Shown: in pieces, positions 23,948 to 32,753 of the stretch
How the letters are laid out: the number at the start of each line of letters is the position of its first letter
Position numbering within the stretch: position 1 is the stretch's first letter
DNA from: an uncultured Clostridia bacterium
Lineage (GTDB): Bacteria > Bacillota > Clostridia > Christensenellales > Borkfalkiaceae
Direction: 5' to 3'
DNA: 64,000 bases
Assembly (NCBI GenBank): GCA_944376455.1
Contig: CALWCO010000004.1
Span: forward strand, 1 to 64,000
Notes under the pieces: model-generated
Told to the model about the DNA's origin: nothing
The model's database searches: none
Seen by the model: only the letters and a program-made list of their open reading frames with translations
Made by a program: the position numbers and the translations under genes

Positions 23948-25120
23948 TCAGAGGATCTGCAGGACGAAAAATTTGAGATACCGCGTTTCGTCTTCGCCGA
24001 GCAGGGCGGGGTGATCGGGGGCCTGGGAACGTATTTCGACGGCGCGGGCGCGTCGGCCGCTCTGCACCGCCGCTTCGGCGAGCATCTTTTCAAACAACGG
24101 AGCGGTCATATAGTGCGAGCACGAACAGGTCACCAGAAAACCGCCCGGTCTGACCAGTTTCATGCCCAGGATATTGATGTCCTTATACCCGCGGCAGGCG
24201 TCCTTGACTTCGGCCGCGCTCTTGCAGAAGGCGGGCGGGTCGAGGACGACGACGTCGAAACGGCGGTTTTCGCGCTTGTATTCCCGCAACAGCTCGAACA
24301 CGTCTCCGCATTGCACGGCGACGTTCTGTATGCCGTTCAGGCGGCAGTTCTTCTGCACGTTTTCAAGGGCGAGGGGGGAGATGTCGGCGGCGATGACTTG
24401 CTTTGCCGCGGTCGCCGCGTTGAGCGAAAACCCGCCGCTGTTGCAGAAACAGTCCAGCACTTCCGCGTCAGCGCAATAGCGCCGCAGGGCGAAGCGGTTC
24501 TCCTTCTGGTCGAGGAAATAACCCGTCTTCTGACCGTTCTTCACATCCACCGACATCAGAAGGCCGTTTTCCCGCACGACGATCTCGTCGGGCACTTCGC
24601 CGAACAGGATGCCTTTTTCGGGCGGCAGGCCCTCCTTGGCGCGTACCGCGGCGTCCGACCGTTCGTAGATGCCTTTGGGTGCAAACAGCTCGGCGAGACA
24701 TTCCGCAATCAGCTTTTTGCGCAGATGGATGCCGAGGGAGAGGCATTGCATCACCAGGTAATCGCCGTATTTGTCGACGATCAGTCCCGGCAGCCCGTCG
24801 GCTTCCGCAAAGACCAGACGGCAACAATCGTCATAGCCCTGCCCGAGTTTTGCGCGGTATTCGGCGCACTCTTTCAGGCGGGAGAGATAGAACTGTTTTT
24901 CGTCCGTGTCTTCGTTTCGCAAAAAAATGCGCACGAGGATCTTGGAGGCATGGTTGATGTACCCGCTCCCGATATACCGTCCGTCGGCGGCATATACGGC
25001 GGCGAGGGATCCGTTTTTGTCTTTGCCCTCCACGCGCTGTACTTCGTTGGCGTACACCCAGCTGTGGCCCGCAAGGATACGTTTTTCTTCGTTTTTCTTG
25101 AGATAGACGGAATACGGCAT
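23948..25120 (-). CDS. Class I SAM-dependent rRNA methyltransferase (RlmI-like)
   Basis: This 390-residue protein has an N-terminal PUA domain (residues about 1-75, KRILAGHSWVYANEV) and an RlmI/RlmK-type Rossmann methyltransferase. Motifs include GYFLDQKENR, VLDCFCNSGGFSLNAA for SAM binding, and the catalytic VVLDPPAFCKS plus SCSHYM. RlmI methylates C5 of a cytosine in 23S rRNA, and this family is often so annotated. The exact target is not provable here. The gene is monocistronic and divergent from mntP. Confidence 0.85.
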   Translation of the reverse strand: MPYSVYLKKNEEKRILAGHSWVYANEVQRVEGKDKNGSLAAVYAADGRYIGSGYINHASKILVRIFLRNEDTDEKQFYLSRLKECAEYRAKLGQGYDDCCRLVFAEADGLPGLIVDKYGDYLVMQCLSLGIHLRKKLIAECLAELFAPKGIYERSDAAVRAKEGLPPEKGILFGEVPDEIVVRENGLLMSVDVKNGQKTGYFLDQKENRFALRRYCADAEVLDCFCNSGGFSLNAATAAKQVIAADISPLALENVQKNCRLNGIQNVAVQCGDVFELLREYKRENRRFDVVVLDPPAFCKSAAEVKDACRGYKDINILGMKLVRPGGFLVTCSCSHYMTAPLFEKMLAEAAVQSGRRARAVEIRSQAPDHPALLGEDETRYLKFFVLQIL

Positions 25121-25269
25121 AAAGTCACCTTGGTCGCTTTTGTTTTTTGCCCGCGATCGGGCATTGTTTCGGTATCATTATACCAGTACCGTTCGATAAA
25201 GTAAAGCGATTGCGGCCGTTCGGGCGCAAAGAGCGGACGCGGGCGCTTGGGATAAAGTATGAAGGAAAA

Positions 25270-25309
25270 GCACGGCGGTCGCGGCGGGCATCTGTCCGCC
25301 GCGCCGTGC
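25270..25309 (+). promoter_or_regulatory. Strong GC hairpin before mntP
   Basis: GCACGGCG (25270-25277) pairs with CGCCGTGC (25302-25309), and inside it GCGGCGG pairs with CCGCCG. It lies about 35 bases before the mntP start. It does not look like the yybP-ykoY manganese riboswitch. Its role is unknown. Confidence 0.4.
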
Positions 25310-25345
25310 GAAAGACACGGGCGTATGGTGCAGGGAGGAAAAGTT

Positions 25346-26070
25346 TTGACTTTGGCAGAGTTGTTTCTCACGGCTGTTTCTCTGGCGGCATGACCGATCG
25401 GTCGATGAATGTGCGCAAAGCGTGCGGCATTGCATTGATTTTCGGATTTTTTCAGTTTTGCATGCCGCTCATCGGATACTATGCCTCTTCGTTTTTGTCG
25501 GCGTTGCCCGCCGCTCTTTGTTCATGGTTGTCTTTTTTTCTCCTGTTCGGCCTCGGCGCAAAGATGATCTTCGACGGCGCGCGGGAGAATGCGATGCGGA
25601 AAAGCCGCCGCCCCGTCGCGCAAGCCGATGCTTGCACGGGAAAGAATGAAGGGGAGAAAAGATCTTACGGCGGGAAAAGTTTGCTCAAAACGTCCGACGC
25701 GGCTCTGGACGGGGCAGTCTGTATATCGGAAAAAATACGCGAAAAAAAGCCTTCGGAGGGAAAGAACAAAGCACGGGAAAAAGCGGGACGTTTTTCCGCT
25801 CTGAAGAGCCTGACGGTGCAGGCTTTTGCCGCTTCCGTCGACGCTTTGGCCGTGGGAGTCACTTTTTTGATGGCGGATGTCGCGGGCAAACTTCCGTTGC
25901 CCGTTTGGCCTGCCTGTCTGCTTCTCGGCGTCGTCGCGTTTGTGCTGAGCTTTGCGGCGGTGTGGGTCGGCCGAATCATCGGCGATCGGTTTTCCGATCG
26001 GGCGGAAATTGCGGGAGGAATCATTCTCGTCGCCATCGGGGTGAAAATATTGGTACAAAGTTTATGCTGA
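25346..26070 (+). pseudogene. mntP: Broken manganese efflux pump MntP
   Basis: A TTG start at 25346, behind GGGAGG, opens MTLAELFLTAVSLAA, the usual MntP beginning. It then hits TGA at 25391. The rest of MntP (ALIFGFFQFCMPLIGYY, later VQAFAASVDALAVGVTFLM and GIILVAIGVKIL) follows in another frame from about 25390. The conserved DAFAVS-K-G segment of helix 1, with its metal-binding Asp, is missing. The join falls on a 12-bp palindrome, GACCGATCGGTC. A ~70-residue hydrophilic insert also separates the two halves. It is almost certainly non-functional unless restarted at ATG 25390 without helix 1. Confidence 0.75.
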
Positions 26071-26111
26071 AAGAAACAAAAAGCACAATCAGACGCTAAA
26101 AAGCGGAAAAG

Positions 26112-26157
26112 AAAAAGAGGGGCGGCGGCTTTTCAAAAAGCCGCCGCCCCTCTTTTT
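26112..26157. terminator. Bidirectional terminator
   Basis: GAGGGGCGGCGGCTTTT pairs with AAAAGCCGCCGCCCCTC, with A and T runs on the two sides. It lies between convergent mntP and the ThuA-like gene. Confidence 0.9.
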
Positions 26158-26228
26158 CGGCAACATATGTCATCCGTTGGAATCTTTGGCATGCGGATAT
26201 GTACCGACCAATGTTCTTTATCGTATGC

Positions 26229-27197
26229 TTACAGAAGCATGCCGAACATTGCGTCCAGAATGAATTGACATTGTTCGGGACTGCTGAAGGTCTTCGATTC
26301 CTTTTCAAAATCGTTGTACGATTGCAGGTTGTGTCCTATGTTTGTATAGACCATATTGTAATTGTTGTTTGACCAGGCAATGGGGTGTTTTCCGTCATAC
26401 CAGATCTCTTGGGGCTTGTGCGGGTTGTCTCCGGCGGGATTTTCCTGTGTGGGATTGAGCGTGAGGAGCACTGTAATATCCTCGTCGTTCAGCAAATCGT
26501 TCTGCCATCCGTACCATTCGCAAGGGGCGGCCTCGAAGACGTCCGGAAGATTCTTTGTGGCGTAATGATCGTGCGTCTCCACCGTCAACGGTTCGGCCGT
26601 GGGGTTCCAGGTATTGTTTTTATAATTCCCGCACGCGACGAAATCCTCCTGATACCAAGTCCAATAACCGTCGCTCTCTTCTTTGCTGTCGACCATGGAA
26701 AACGCGCAGGAATGGAACCCGAGCCAAGCACCGCCGTCTTCCATAAAGTTGCGGAAAGCTTGTTGTTGTTCGGCCGCGTACGGTCTGTCGTTCAGGAAAA
26801 TGACCATATCATACTGTGAAAGTGTTTCATCGTTCAGAAGGCTGTAATCATTGCCCGCAAAGTCATAGGTAAACCCGAGTTTTTCTCCCTGTGCGGGGAA
26901 CCATTCGTTGGCTTCCCGCGCGAAATCGGCGTGCGCCGCGTCGCCGCCCTCGGTGAAACCGAAAGCAAGGGCTTTAAAACCGTAAGCACAGCTGGAGCAA
27001 GGCGCGCCCGCGTGCGTTCCGCGCTGTTCTTCGTTGCATCCCTCGACCGTGCAGAACCGCCAGTGTTCGGTGGCACTGCGTTGCCATTCTCCCCAGACAT
27101 GGGTATGCGTTTCACAGGCTGCAACGCAAACGGCGGTGGCGGCCAGCCAGGTCAGAGTGAGAGCGGCTACGGCCAAAGAACGAATTGTTTTTTTCAT
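26229..27197 (-). CDS. ThuA-like domain lipoprotein
   Basis: This 322-residue exported protein starts at ATG 27197 (GGGGAGGAAACATT upstream). Residues 1-28 form a lipoprotein signal ending in a VAAC lipobox. A short Cys/His repeat (HTHVWGEW ... HWRFCTVEGC ... PCSSC) follows, a type common in surface proteins of gut Clostridia. The rest resembles the ThuA/glutamine-amidotransferase-like fold. It has YDMVIFLNDRPY, GGAWLGFHSCAF, ATKNLPDVFEAAPCEWYGW and a final HPIAWSNNN segment. A role in handling carbohydrate or surface substrates is possible. No operon partner is present. Confidence 0.7.
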   Translation of the reverse strand: MKKTIRSLAVAALTLTWLAATAVCVAACETHTHVWGEWQRSATEHWRFCTVEGCNEEQRGTHAGAPCSSCAYGFKALAFGFTEGGDAAHADFAREANEWFPAQGEKLGFTYDFAGNDYSLLNDETLSQYDMVIFLNDRPYAAEQQQAFRNFMEDGGAWLGFHSCAFSMVDSKEESDGYWTWYQEDFVACGNYKNNTWNPTAEPLTVETHDHYATKNLPDVFEAAPCEWYGWQNDLLNDEDITVLLTLNPTQENPAGDNPHKPQEIWYDGKHPIAWSNNNYNMVYTNIGHNLQSYNDFEKESKTFSSPEQCQFILDAMFGMLL

Positions 27198-27388
27198 AAT
27201 GTTTCCTCCCCATAATTTTATTGTTCCCGTCTTCATCGATACAATCGGCGGACAGAATCCGCGGGAATGCAGATATATCTTTCCGACGATTTATATTATA
27301 ATACAGTTGTCCCTTCTTGTCAATATACTGTTTTGCGTTGAGGTTTGCTTTCGTGACGGCAGGGGAGGTTTTTGCCCGAAAAAAATTC

Positions 27389-27417
27389 TTGAAAAATCCT
27401 GAAAATTGTGGTATACT
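27389..27417 (+). promoter_or_regulatory. Promoter of mntR
   Basis: TTGAAA (27389-27394) and TATACT (27412-27417) are 17 bases apart, about 107 bases before the mntR ATG. Confidence 0.7.
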
Positions 27418-27523
27418 GTATTTTATAACGGAACGAGGCAGTGTTTTTGGACTTGTTCAAAGAGAAGCAAGGGGGACTTTTCTGCCGACCGTCCGAGTAT
27501 CTTTTTACGGGAGCATTGCAAGT

Positions 27524-27895
27524 ATGGCAATACATGAATCGGGAGAAAATTATCTGGAGGCCATTCTCCTGCTCGGGCAGGGAGAGAAAGACGTGCATTC
27601 GGTGGACGTGGCGCGTCGGCTGGGCGTATCCAAACCCACCGTGACCAAGGGGATCAAGATCCTCATGCAGGAGGGGTATGTCGTCATGGACGGCGTACAT
27701 CTGCGACTCACCGAAAGCGGTCTGGCGCGGGCCCGCGCCGTCTATGAAAAACACACCGTCATCACCGAATTCTGGGTCCTGCAGGGCGTGCCCCGCGAAA
27801 CGGCCGAGCGCGACGCCTGCCGCATGGAACACATCGTCAGCGACGAGGTGTTCGCCGTTATGAAGGCAAAAGTTCAAGGTTCATCGGCGCGGTAA
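27524..27895 (+). CDS. mntR: DtxR/MntR-type metal-dependent repressor
   Basis: This 123-residue protein starts at ATG 27524. It has an N-terminal winged helix (SGENYLEAILLL ... SVDVARRLGVSKPTVTKGIKIL) and a dimerisation/metal domain (ESGLARARAVYEKH, ACRMEHIVSDEVF). The E-x2-H pattern and short length without an SH3 domain fit MntR rather than full DtxR. It would sense Mn(II) or Fe(II) and control metal transport. The only nearby transport target, mntP, is broken, so its regulon has probably shifted or lies elsewhere. Confidence 0.82.
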   Translation: MAIHESGENYLEAILLLGQGEKDVHSVDVARRLGVSKPTVTKGIKILMQEGYVVMDGVHLRLTESGLARARAVYEKHTVITEFWVLQGVPRETAERDACRMEHIVSDEVFAVMKAKVQGSSAR

Positions 27896-27995
27896 AATAA
27901 ATTTTTTATTTTTGGAACTTTTTCCCATATTTGTTATTTTTTATCATGTTGGGTACGGATTGAACATTAAAATGGATAAATAGGCGGTAAAATCG

Positions 27996-28024
27996 TTGAC
28001 TTTATTGGTTTTGTAGGATATAAT
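27996..28024 (+). promoter_or_regulatory. Strong sigma-A promoter of the tandem-HTH gene
   Basis: TTGACT (27996-28001) and TATAAT (28019-28024) are separated by 17 bases, about 80 bases before the ATG. Confidence 0.85.
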
Positions 28025-28102
28025 AATACACAAAAGAAGAAAAATGTTTGGGAGTGTAAAATAAAAAAGACAGCAGAATAGATTGCGAAGGATGGTAGAG
28101 GT

Positions 28103-28540
28103 ATGACGAAGAAGAGCGTTTTTGGGGAGAGATTACAGACGGCATTACAATCGCAAGGCTTTTCCCGTGCGCAGTTTGCGACAGAGATGGACATGAATTT
28201 ATCCTTGCTCTATAAATATCTGCGGGGCGATTGTGCTCCCTCTTTGCCGACGGTGAATGCCATTGCCGATAAGCTCAATTGCTCTTTGCAGTGGCTTTGC
28301 GGTTTTTCCGACGAGAGAGGCGGCGCCCGTACGGCGAACGTACCTTTTGACGAACGGTTCCGCGAACTTCTTTCGCGTATGAACGTTACGCGTTATCGTC
28401 TGATCAAAGACACCGGGCTTTCCAAACAGAGCGTGGACGGCTGGTTCCACGGCACGCGTAATCCCAGCTTTCTGCATATGCAGATTTTGTCCAAGTATTT
28501 TTCCTGCACGATGGACTATCTCGCGGGAAGAGAAAATTGA
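28103..28540 (+). CDS. Regulator with two tandem XRE-type HTH domains
   Basis: This 145-residue protein appears to be two Cro/CI-type helix-turn-helix units joined head to tail. The first covers residues about 5-68 (FGERLQTALQSQGFSRAQFA ... PTVNAIADKLNCSLQWLCG). The second covers about 80-143 (FRELLSRMNVTRYRLIKDTG ... LQILSKYFSCTMDYLAG-like). It has no ligand domain. A single chain could bind a two-part operator or act as a pseudo-dimer. It stands alone with a strong promoter and an intrinsic terminator, so its targets are not obvious. Confidence 0.8.
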   Translation: MTKKSVFGERLQTALQSQGFSRAQFATEMDMNLSLLYKYLRGDCAPSLPTVNAIADKLNCSLQWLCGFSDERGGARTANVPFDERFRELLSRMNVTRYRLIKDTGLSKQSVDGWFHGTRNPSFLHMQILSKYFSCTMDYLAGREN

Positions 28541-28623
28541 TGGACGGGCGGGGAATTTTTGCTCTTTTCGGATTGTTTGAATCCCGTCCTGACGCGGAGG
28601 GATTGATTTTTTGTCGCGGTTAA

Positions 28624-28661
28624 AAGCACCGTTTGCCTTTTCGGCAGACGGTGCTTTTTTT
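28624..28661 (+). terminator. Terminator of the tandem-HTH gene
   Basis: AAGCACCGTTTGCC pairs with GGCAGACGGTGCTT, and seven T follow. Confidence 0.85.
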
Positions 28662-28663
28662 GC

Positions 28664-28692
28664 TTGAAAATAACGCGTATGCGTGCTATAAT
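28664..28692 (+). promoter_or_regulatory. Promoter of the prmA operon
   Basis: TTGAAA (28664-28669) and the perfect TATAAT (28687-28692) are 17 bases apart. The -35 element begins directly after the preceding terminator. Confidence 0.85.
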
Positions 28693-28722
28693 ATAGATGT
28701 ATCATTCCCAAAGGGAGGGACT

Positions 28723-29673
28723 ATGAGTCAGTTTACAGAAATAACCGTGCACACCACTTCGGCTGCGAGCGAGTTGGTCGCCGACGCCATGTGGAATTAT
28801 ACCGATTTCGGCGTGAATATCTGCGACGTCAACGATATCGTGGCGCTGCAGCGGGGCGAAGGGGGCGTCTATTGGGACTATATGGACGATTCCCTCGTCT
28901 GGAACGACCGCGCCGACGTGCTGGTCAAATGCTATGTCGCCGAGGATCGCGCGGAGGAGGTGCGTTCCTGTCTGCGAGCCGATCTTGCGCGCATGCGTGA
29001 AAATGCGGCGGGGGCAATCGATTTCGGTTCCCTGGAAGACACCGCGCGCATGGTGGACGGCGACGCCTGGCTGGAAGTTTGGAAGGAACATTTCCGCCCC
29101 ATACATCTCGGAAAGATCGTCGTCGCGCCCGAGTGGATCAAGTATACCCCTCGGGACGGAGAAAAAACCATCCTGCTCGACTCCAACATGGCGTTCGGCA
29201 CGGGCGAACACGAGACGACCGCCATGTGCGTGGAATATCTGCAGGAATACGTCAGCCCCGATTCGACGGTCATCGACGTGGGTTGCGGCAGCGGCATTCT
29301 GGGAATCGCCGCGGTGCGGCTGGGCGCAAAAAAGGCGTACCTGAGCGACATCGATCCCGTCGCCGTCGACTCGGCGACGCACAATGCGACCCTGAACGGC
29401 GTCGGGGACGCCGTAGAAGTCGTGCTCTCTGACCTGTTGGCGGGCAACGAAGCCGTGGCTGACGTCATCGTCGCCAACATCACGGCGGAGGTGCTGACGT
29501 TGCTGGCCTCGTCCATTCCCGCATACCTGAAACCGGGCGGCGTTCTCATCCTTTCGGGCATCCTGAACGACCGCGTGGAAAAGGTGAAGGCGGCATATGA
29601 ACCGCAGGGGCTGGCCGTTGAAAAGGAACGCTCCCGAGGGGAGTGGCATGCCATTGTTTTCAGGAGAAAATGA
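28723..29673 (+). CDS. prmA: Ribosomal protein L11 methyltransferase
   Basis: This 316-residue enzyme methylates ribosomal protein L11 with SAM. A variable N-terminal substrate domain (residues about 1-130) is followed by a Rossmann methyltransferase. Motifs are MAFGTGEHETTAMC, VIDVGCGSGILGIAAV, an acidic SDIDPVA and the NIT motif (IVANITAEVL). ATG 28723 follows AAGGGAGGGA. Its stop overlaps the rsmE start by ATGA. In many Firmicutes prmA and rsmE are neighbours (family knowledge), as here. It is probably the first gene of a prmA-rsmE-mtaB-HIT transcript. Confidence 0.95.
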   Translation: MSQFTEITVHTTSAASELVADAMWNYTDFGVNICDVNDIVALQRGEGGVYWDYMDDSLVWNDRADVLVKCYVAEDRAEEVRSCLRADLARMRENAAGAIDFGSLEDTARMVDGDAWLEVWKEHFRPIHLGKIVVAPEWIKYTPRDGEKTILLDSNMAFGTGEHETTAMCVEYLQEYVSPDSTVIDVGCGSGILGIAAVRLGAKKAYLSDIDPVAVDSATHNATLNGVGDAVEVVLSDLLAGNEAVADVIVANITAEVLTLLASSIPAYLKPGGVLILSGILNDRVEKVKAAYEPQGLAVEKERSRGEWHAIVFRRK

Positions 29674-30401
29674 CATTGGAAAAGAGAAGATTTTTCATTG
29701 ACGCGCCGACGGGCGAGGAAGCGACGCTGACAGGGGAAGAATTCGTGCATGCCCGCACCGTTTTGCGCCTGGAAGAGGGCAGTGAAGTCGTGCTCCTCGA
29801 TAACAGCGGAAAAGAGTATGACGGCATCGTGACGTCGGTCGGCAAGCGCGATATGCGCGTGCACATTCTGTCCTCCCGCGTGGGGGAACGTGAAGCAAAG
29901 ACCAAGGTGAAACTTCTGTTCGGTTTTCTGAAAAACGCCGACCGCAACGAATTCGCCGTGCAGAAAGCGACCGAACTCGGCGTCGACGAAATCGGCTTGT
30001 TTTCCTCCGAATATTCCTCGGCATATGCCTCTGAGAGCAAGCTGGAACGCCTGCGGCGCGTGGCAAAGGAATCGGCAAAACAATGCCTTCGTTCCCGTGC
30101 GCCCGAAGTCATATATTATTCCACATTGAAAGAGGCCCTTCTTTCCGGCGCGGCGTATGAAAACAAATTGTTCGCCTGTGAGTTTTTGCAGGAAAATCAG
30201 GCCGACCTGCACCGCATCGACGGTTCTTGCGCGTTGGTTGTCGGCAGTGAAGGCGGTTTTACCCGCGCGGAATTTGAAGAGGCGGTTGCGCTCGGGTATA
30301 AGGGCGTGTGCCTCGGCAAACGTATTTTGCGCGCCGAAACGGCGGCGGTTGCGCTGACGGCGGTGGTGATGTTCGGCGCGGGCGAGTGGGAGAACGCATA
30401 A
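29670..30401 (+). CDS. rsmE: 16S rRNA m3U1498 methyltransferase
   Basis: This 243-residue SPOUT methyltransferase methylates N3 of U1498 in 16S rRNA. It has an N-terminal PUA-like part (RRFFIDA, FVHARTVLRL) and a knotted C-terminal domain. The domain carries LVVGSEGGFTRAEFE and LGKRILRAETAAVALTAV, the SAM-binding knot of RsmE. The ATG at 29670 overlaps the prmA stop, with CAGGAGAAA in front. The protein is of normal length and all motifs are intact. Confidence 0.95.
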   Translation: MTLEKRRFFIDAPTGEEATLTGEEFVHARTVLRLEEGSEVVLLDNSGKEYDGIVTSVGKRDMRVHILSSRVGEREAKTKVKLLFGFLKNADRNEFAVQKATELGVDEIGLFSSEYSSAYASESKLERLRRVAKESAKQCLRSRAPEVIYYSTLKEALLSGAAYENKLFACEFLQENQADLHRIDGSCALVVGSEGGFTRAEFEEAVALGYKGVCLGKRILRAETAAVALTAVVMFGAGEWENA

Positions 30402-30478
30402 TTCCCGTCGCGCCGCACCCGCGGCCGCGGATGCGGCGTGAGAAAGCGGGCAAAAGGGGAGGTTTTGCGGACGAAACT

Positions 30479-31726
30479 ATGGCAAAAGCAGTGATTTTTA
30501 CCCTCGGTTGCAAAGTCAACGAGGTGGAGAGTGCCTCCCTCGCGCGCGCGCTCGGCGAGCAGGGGTATGAGGTTTCGACAAAGCTCGGCTATGCCGATCT
30601 GTATATTCTGAACACCTGCGCCGTTACGGCGGAGGCGGAAAAAAAGAGCCGTCAGCTCGTTGCGCGGGCGTTGAAATACAATCCGAACGCGCGCGTGCTC
30701 GTCTGCGGCTGTGCCGCACAGAAGAACGCGCAGGTCTTTGCCGCGCGGCAGAACGTGCGCGCGGTGACGGGCGCGCGCAACAAGAGCCGTATTCCGTCCC
30801 TTCTGGAGGCGGCGGGCATATTTGTGGACGATGCGGACAAGGCATTCGACGAATTGCCTTTGCCCGCGGCGGTGCGGACGCGGCACTTCATCAAAATTCA
30901 GGACGGGTGCAATAATTTCTGTTCCTATTGCATTGTGCCCTATATGCGCGGCAGAAGCCGTTCCCGCGCCACGGACAGCGTCGTGGCGGAGGCCTGTGCC
31001 GCCGCCGAACGGGGTGCGGAAGAAATCGTCCTGACGGGCATAGACATCTCTTCCTATCGGGACGGGGAAAAGGGACTGGCGGAGCTTCTCGGCGCGCTTT
31101 CCTCCCTGCCCGCGCGGGTCAGGCTCGGCTCCTTGGAAGTGCGGGTCGTGAACGAGAAATTGCTGACGGCGGCAAGGGGCATGTCCGATTTTGCGCCCCA
31201 TTTCCATTTATCCTTGCAGAGCGGCTCTTCCGCCGTTTTGCGCCGCATGAACCGACATTACACGCGGGAGGAATATCTGGAACGTTGCCGCATGATCTAT
31301 GAATTTTTTCCGCGGGCGGCGATCACGACGGACATCATCGCCGGGTTTCCCGGGGAGACGGAAGAGGAGTTTTCCGACACTCTTTCGATCATTGACGAGG
31401 CGGCCTTTGCACAGGTGCATTGTTTTGTCTATTCCCCGCGCGAAGGCACGCCCGCGGCGGCTCTGCCGCAACTTTCGCCCGAAGTCAAAGAAGATCGCCG
31501 CCGCCGTCTGGCGGAACGCGCCGCCGCGCGGCAGGCGGCGTATGTCGACGGTTTTCTCGGCCAAACGTTTTCCTTTGTCCCCGAGGAGCAAAAGGACGGG
31601 TTTACGTTCGGGTATACCGAGAATTATATCCGCGTCGCCGTGCGCGGGAACGTGCCGAAAAGGGGACGGATCATATTAAAAGAAAGAAAAGAAGAATATT
31701 GTATAGGAGAAATTGATCATGAATGA
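30479..31726 (+). CDS. mtaB: tRNA t6A37 methylthiotransferase MtaB
   Basis: This 415-residue radical-SAM enzyme adds a methylthio group to t6A37 in tRNA. The N-terminal UPF0004 domain carries three cluster cysteines (TLGCKVN, NTCAVT, VCGCAAQ). The radical-SAM motif is DGCNNFCSYC (CxxxCxxC). A C-terminal TRAM-like domain (LGQTFSFVPEE ... YIRVAVRG) ends it. The spacing NTCAVTAEAEKKS fits MtaB better than MiaB. The ATG at 30479 lies 14 bases after AGGGGAGG. The last 8 bases overlap the HIT gene. Confidence 0.93.
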   Translation: MAKAVIFTLGCKVNEVESASLARALGEQGYEVSTKLGYADLYILNTCAVTAEAEKKSRQLVARALKYNPNARVLVCGCAAQKNAQVFAARQNVRAVTGARNKSRIPSLLEAAGIFVDDADKAFDELPLPAAVRTRHFIKIQDGCNNFCSYCIVPYMRGRSRSRATDSVVAEACAAAERGAEEIVLTGIDISSYRDGEKGLAELLGALSSLPARVRLGSLEVRVVNEKLLTAARGMSDFAPHFHLSLQSGSSAVLRRMNRHYTREEYLERCRMIYEFFPRAAITTDIIAGFPGETEEEFSDTLSIIDEAAFAQVHCFVYSPREGTPAAALPQLSPEVKEDRRRRLAERAAARQAAYVDGFLGQTFSFVPEEQKDGFTFGYTENYIRVAVRGNVPKRGRIILKERKEEYCIGEIDHE

Positions 31727-32054
31727 TTGCGTTTTCTGTAAAATCATTGCGGGAGAAATCCCTTCGCAGAAGCTGTACGAGGACGAGGAACTGATCGTCA
31801 TCAGGGACATCGAGCCCAAGGCCAAAGTACACTGCCTGTGCATTCCCAAGGAACATTTTGCATTGCTTGAAGAAATGGACGAGAGCCGCGCGCTCATCGT
31901 CAAGCGCGCGTTGCAGAAGATTCCCGCATTGAAGGAAAAATTGGGCGTACAGGACGGTTTCCGCCTCGTCGTCAACCAGGGGGCCAACGCGGGACAGAGC
32001 GTGCCACACCTGCACATACACATCCTCGGCGGCGAACCTCTGCCTTGGGAGTAA
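31719..32054 (+). CDS. HIT-family nucleotide hydrolase (HinT-like)
   Basis: This 111-residue protein begins CVFCKIIAGEIPS, has two Cys near the N-terminus and ends with the histidine triad HLHIHILGG. HIT/HinT enzymes hydrolyse nucleoside phosphoramidates and related AMP conjugates. ATG 31719 lies 10 bases after TAGGAG and overlaps the mtaB end by 8 bases; an upstream TTG in the same frame is less likely. HinT genes often follow tRNA- or ribosome-modification genes in Clostridia. Confidence 0.92.
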   Translation: MNDCVFCKIIAGEIPSQKLYEDEELIVIRDIEPKAKVHCLCIPKEHFALLEEMDESRALIVKRALQKIPALKEKLGVQDGFRLVVNQGANAGQSVPHLHIHILGGEPLPWE

Positions 32055-32170
32055 GAAAATCTCTCTCCCGGGGAAGTGGGCATACGGACATATGCGTGCG
32101 TCTGCAATCGATGTCGGATGCGTTTGTCAAGAAGTATCCGAATCAACAATTTTTTTGAACGGTATCAAAA

Positions 32171-32203
32171 ACGCGGCCGTCCCGATTTTCGGGACGGCCG
32201 CGT
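32171..32203. terminator. Bidirectional terminator
   Basis: ACGCGGCCGTCCCGA pairs with TCGGGACGGCCGCGT. TTTTCTTTCC lies on the right and AAAA on the left. It separates the convergent HIT and nitroreductase genes. Confidence 0.88.
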
Positions 32204-32225
32204 TTTCTTTCCTATTTTTTTATTG

Positions 32226-32753
32226 CTATTCTTCCGAAAATACTTCCGCAAGCGGTTTGCGCTTTTTTGCGGGGACGGTCGCGCTTTCCCGCGCATAGCC
32301 CAACGCAATGAAGAGGGGAACGGGGTTTTTCGTTCCCAAGGCATCGGCGACGGCCGATTTATCGGCGGCATAGCCGATGACGCAACTTTCCAGACCGTTC
32401 TCCTTGGCGAGGAGCAGGATGTGCGCCGTCAGAATGCCGATGTCGTATGCCGCCCATTCGTTCGCCTGCACGATGCCGTCGAAACGGGACATATATCTTG
32501 CGGGCGTCTCTTCGATCGCGAGCAGGACGGGCGCTTTTTCGGCTTGTGCGTTCAGTCCCAGTCCTTGCAGGGCGCGGGCGACGCGCATTTTTTTCTCTCC
32601 GTAGAGCGCGTGCATTTTCCAGGGTTGGGAGTTGCACGCGGAGGGGGCGAGCGCCGCCGCGGCGCAGATGCGTCCGATCAGAGCCCGATCCACGGACTTA
32701 TCCGAGAAATCGCGGCAACTGTAGCGGTTTTCAATCAGAGAGTTTAGATCCAT
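32226..32753 (-). CDS. Nitroreductase-family flavoprotein
   Basis: This 175-residue FMN enzyme fits the short nitroreductase group. The family motifs are [22 protein letters not shown] near residue 37-46, and IGYAADKSAVADALG. It would reduce quinones or nitro compounds with NAD(P)H; the natural substrate is unknown. The start lies 23 bases inside the end of the transketolase gene, so it is probably translated from the same mRNA. Confidence 0.88.
   Translation of the reverse strand: MDLNSLIENRYSCRDFSDKSVDRALIGRICAAAALAPSACNSQPWKMHALYGEKKMRVARALQGLGLNAQAEKAPVLLAIEETPARYMSRFDGIVQANEWAAYDIGILTAHILLLAKENGLESCVIGYAADKSAVADALGTKNPVPLFIALGYARESATVPAKKRKPLAEVFSEE

Noticed and set aside
25190..25345. 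Manganese (yybP-ykoY) riboswitch before mntP
   Set aside because: Only a GC hairpin is present; the conserved aptamer sequences were not found.
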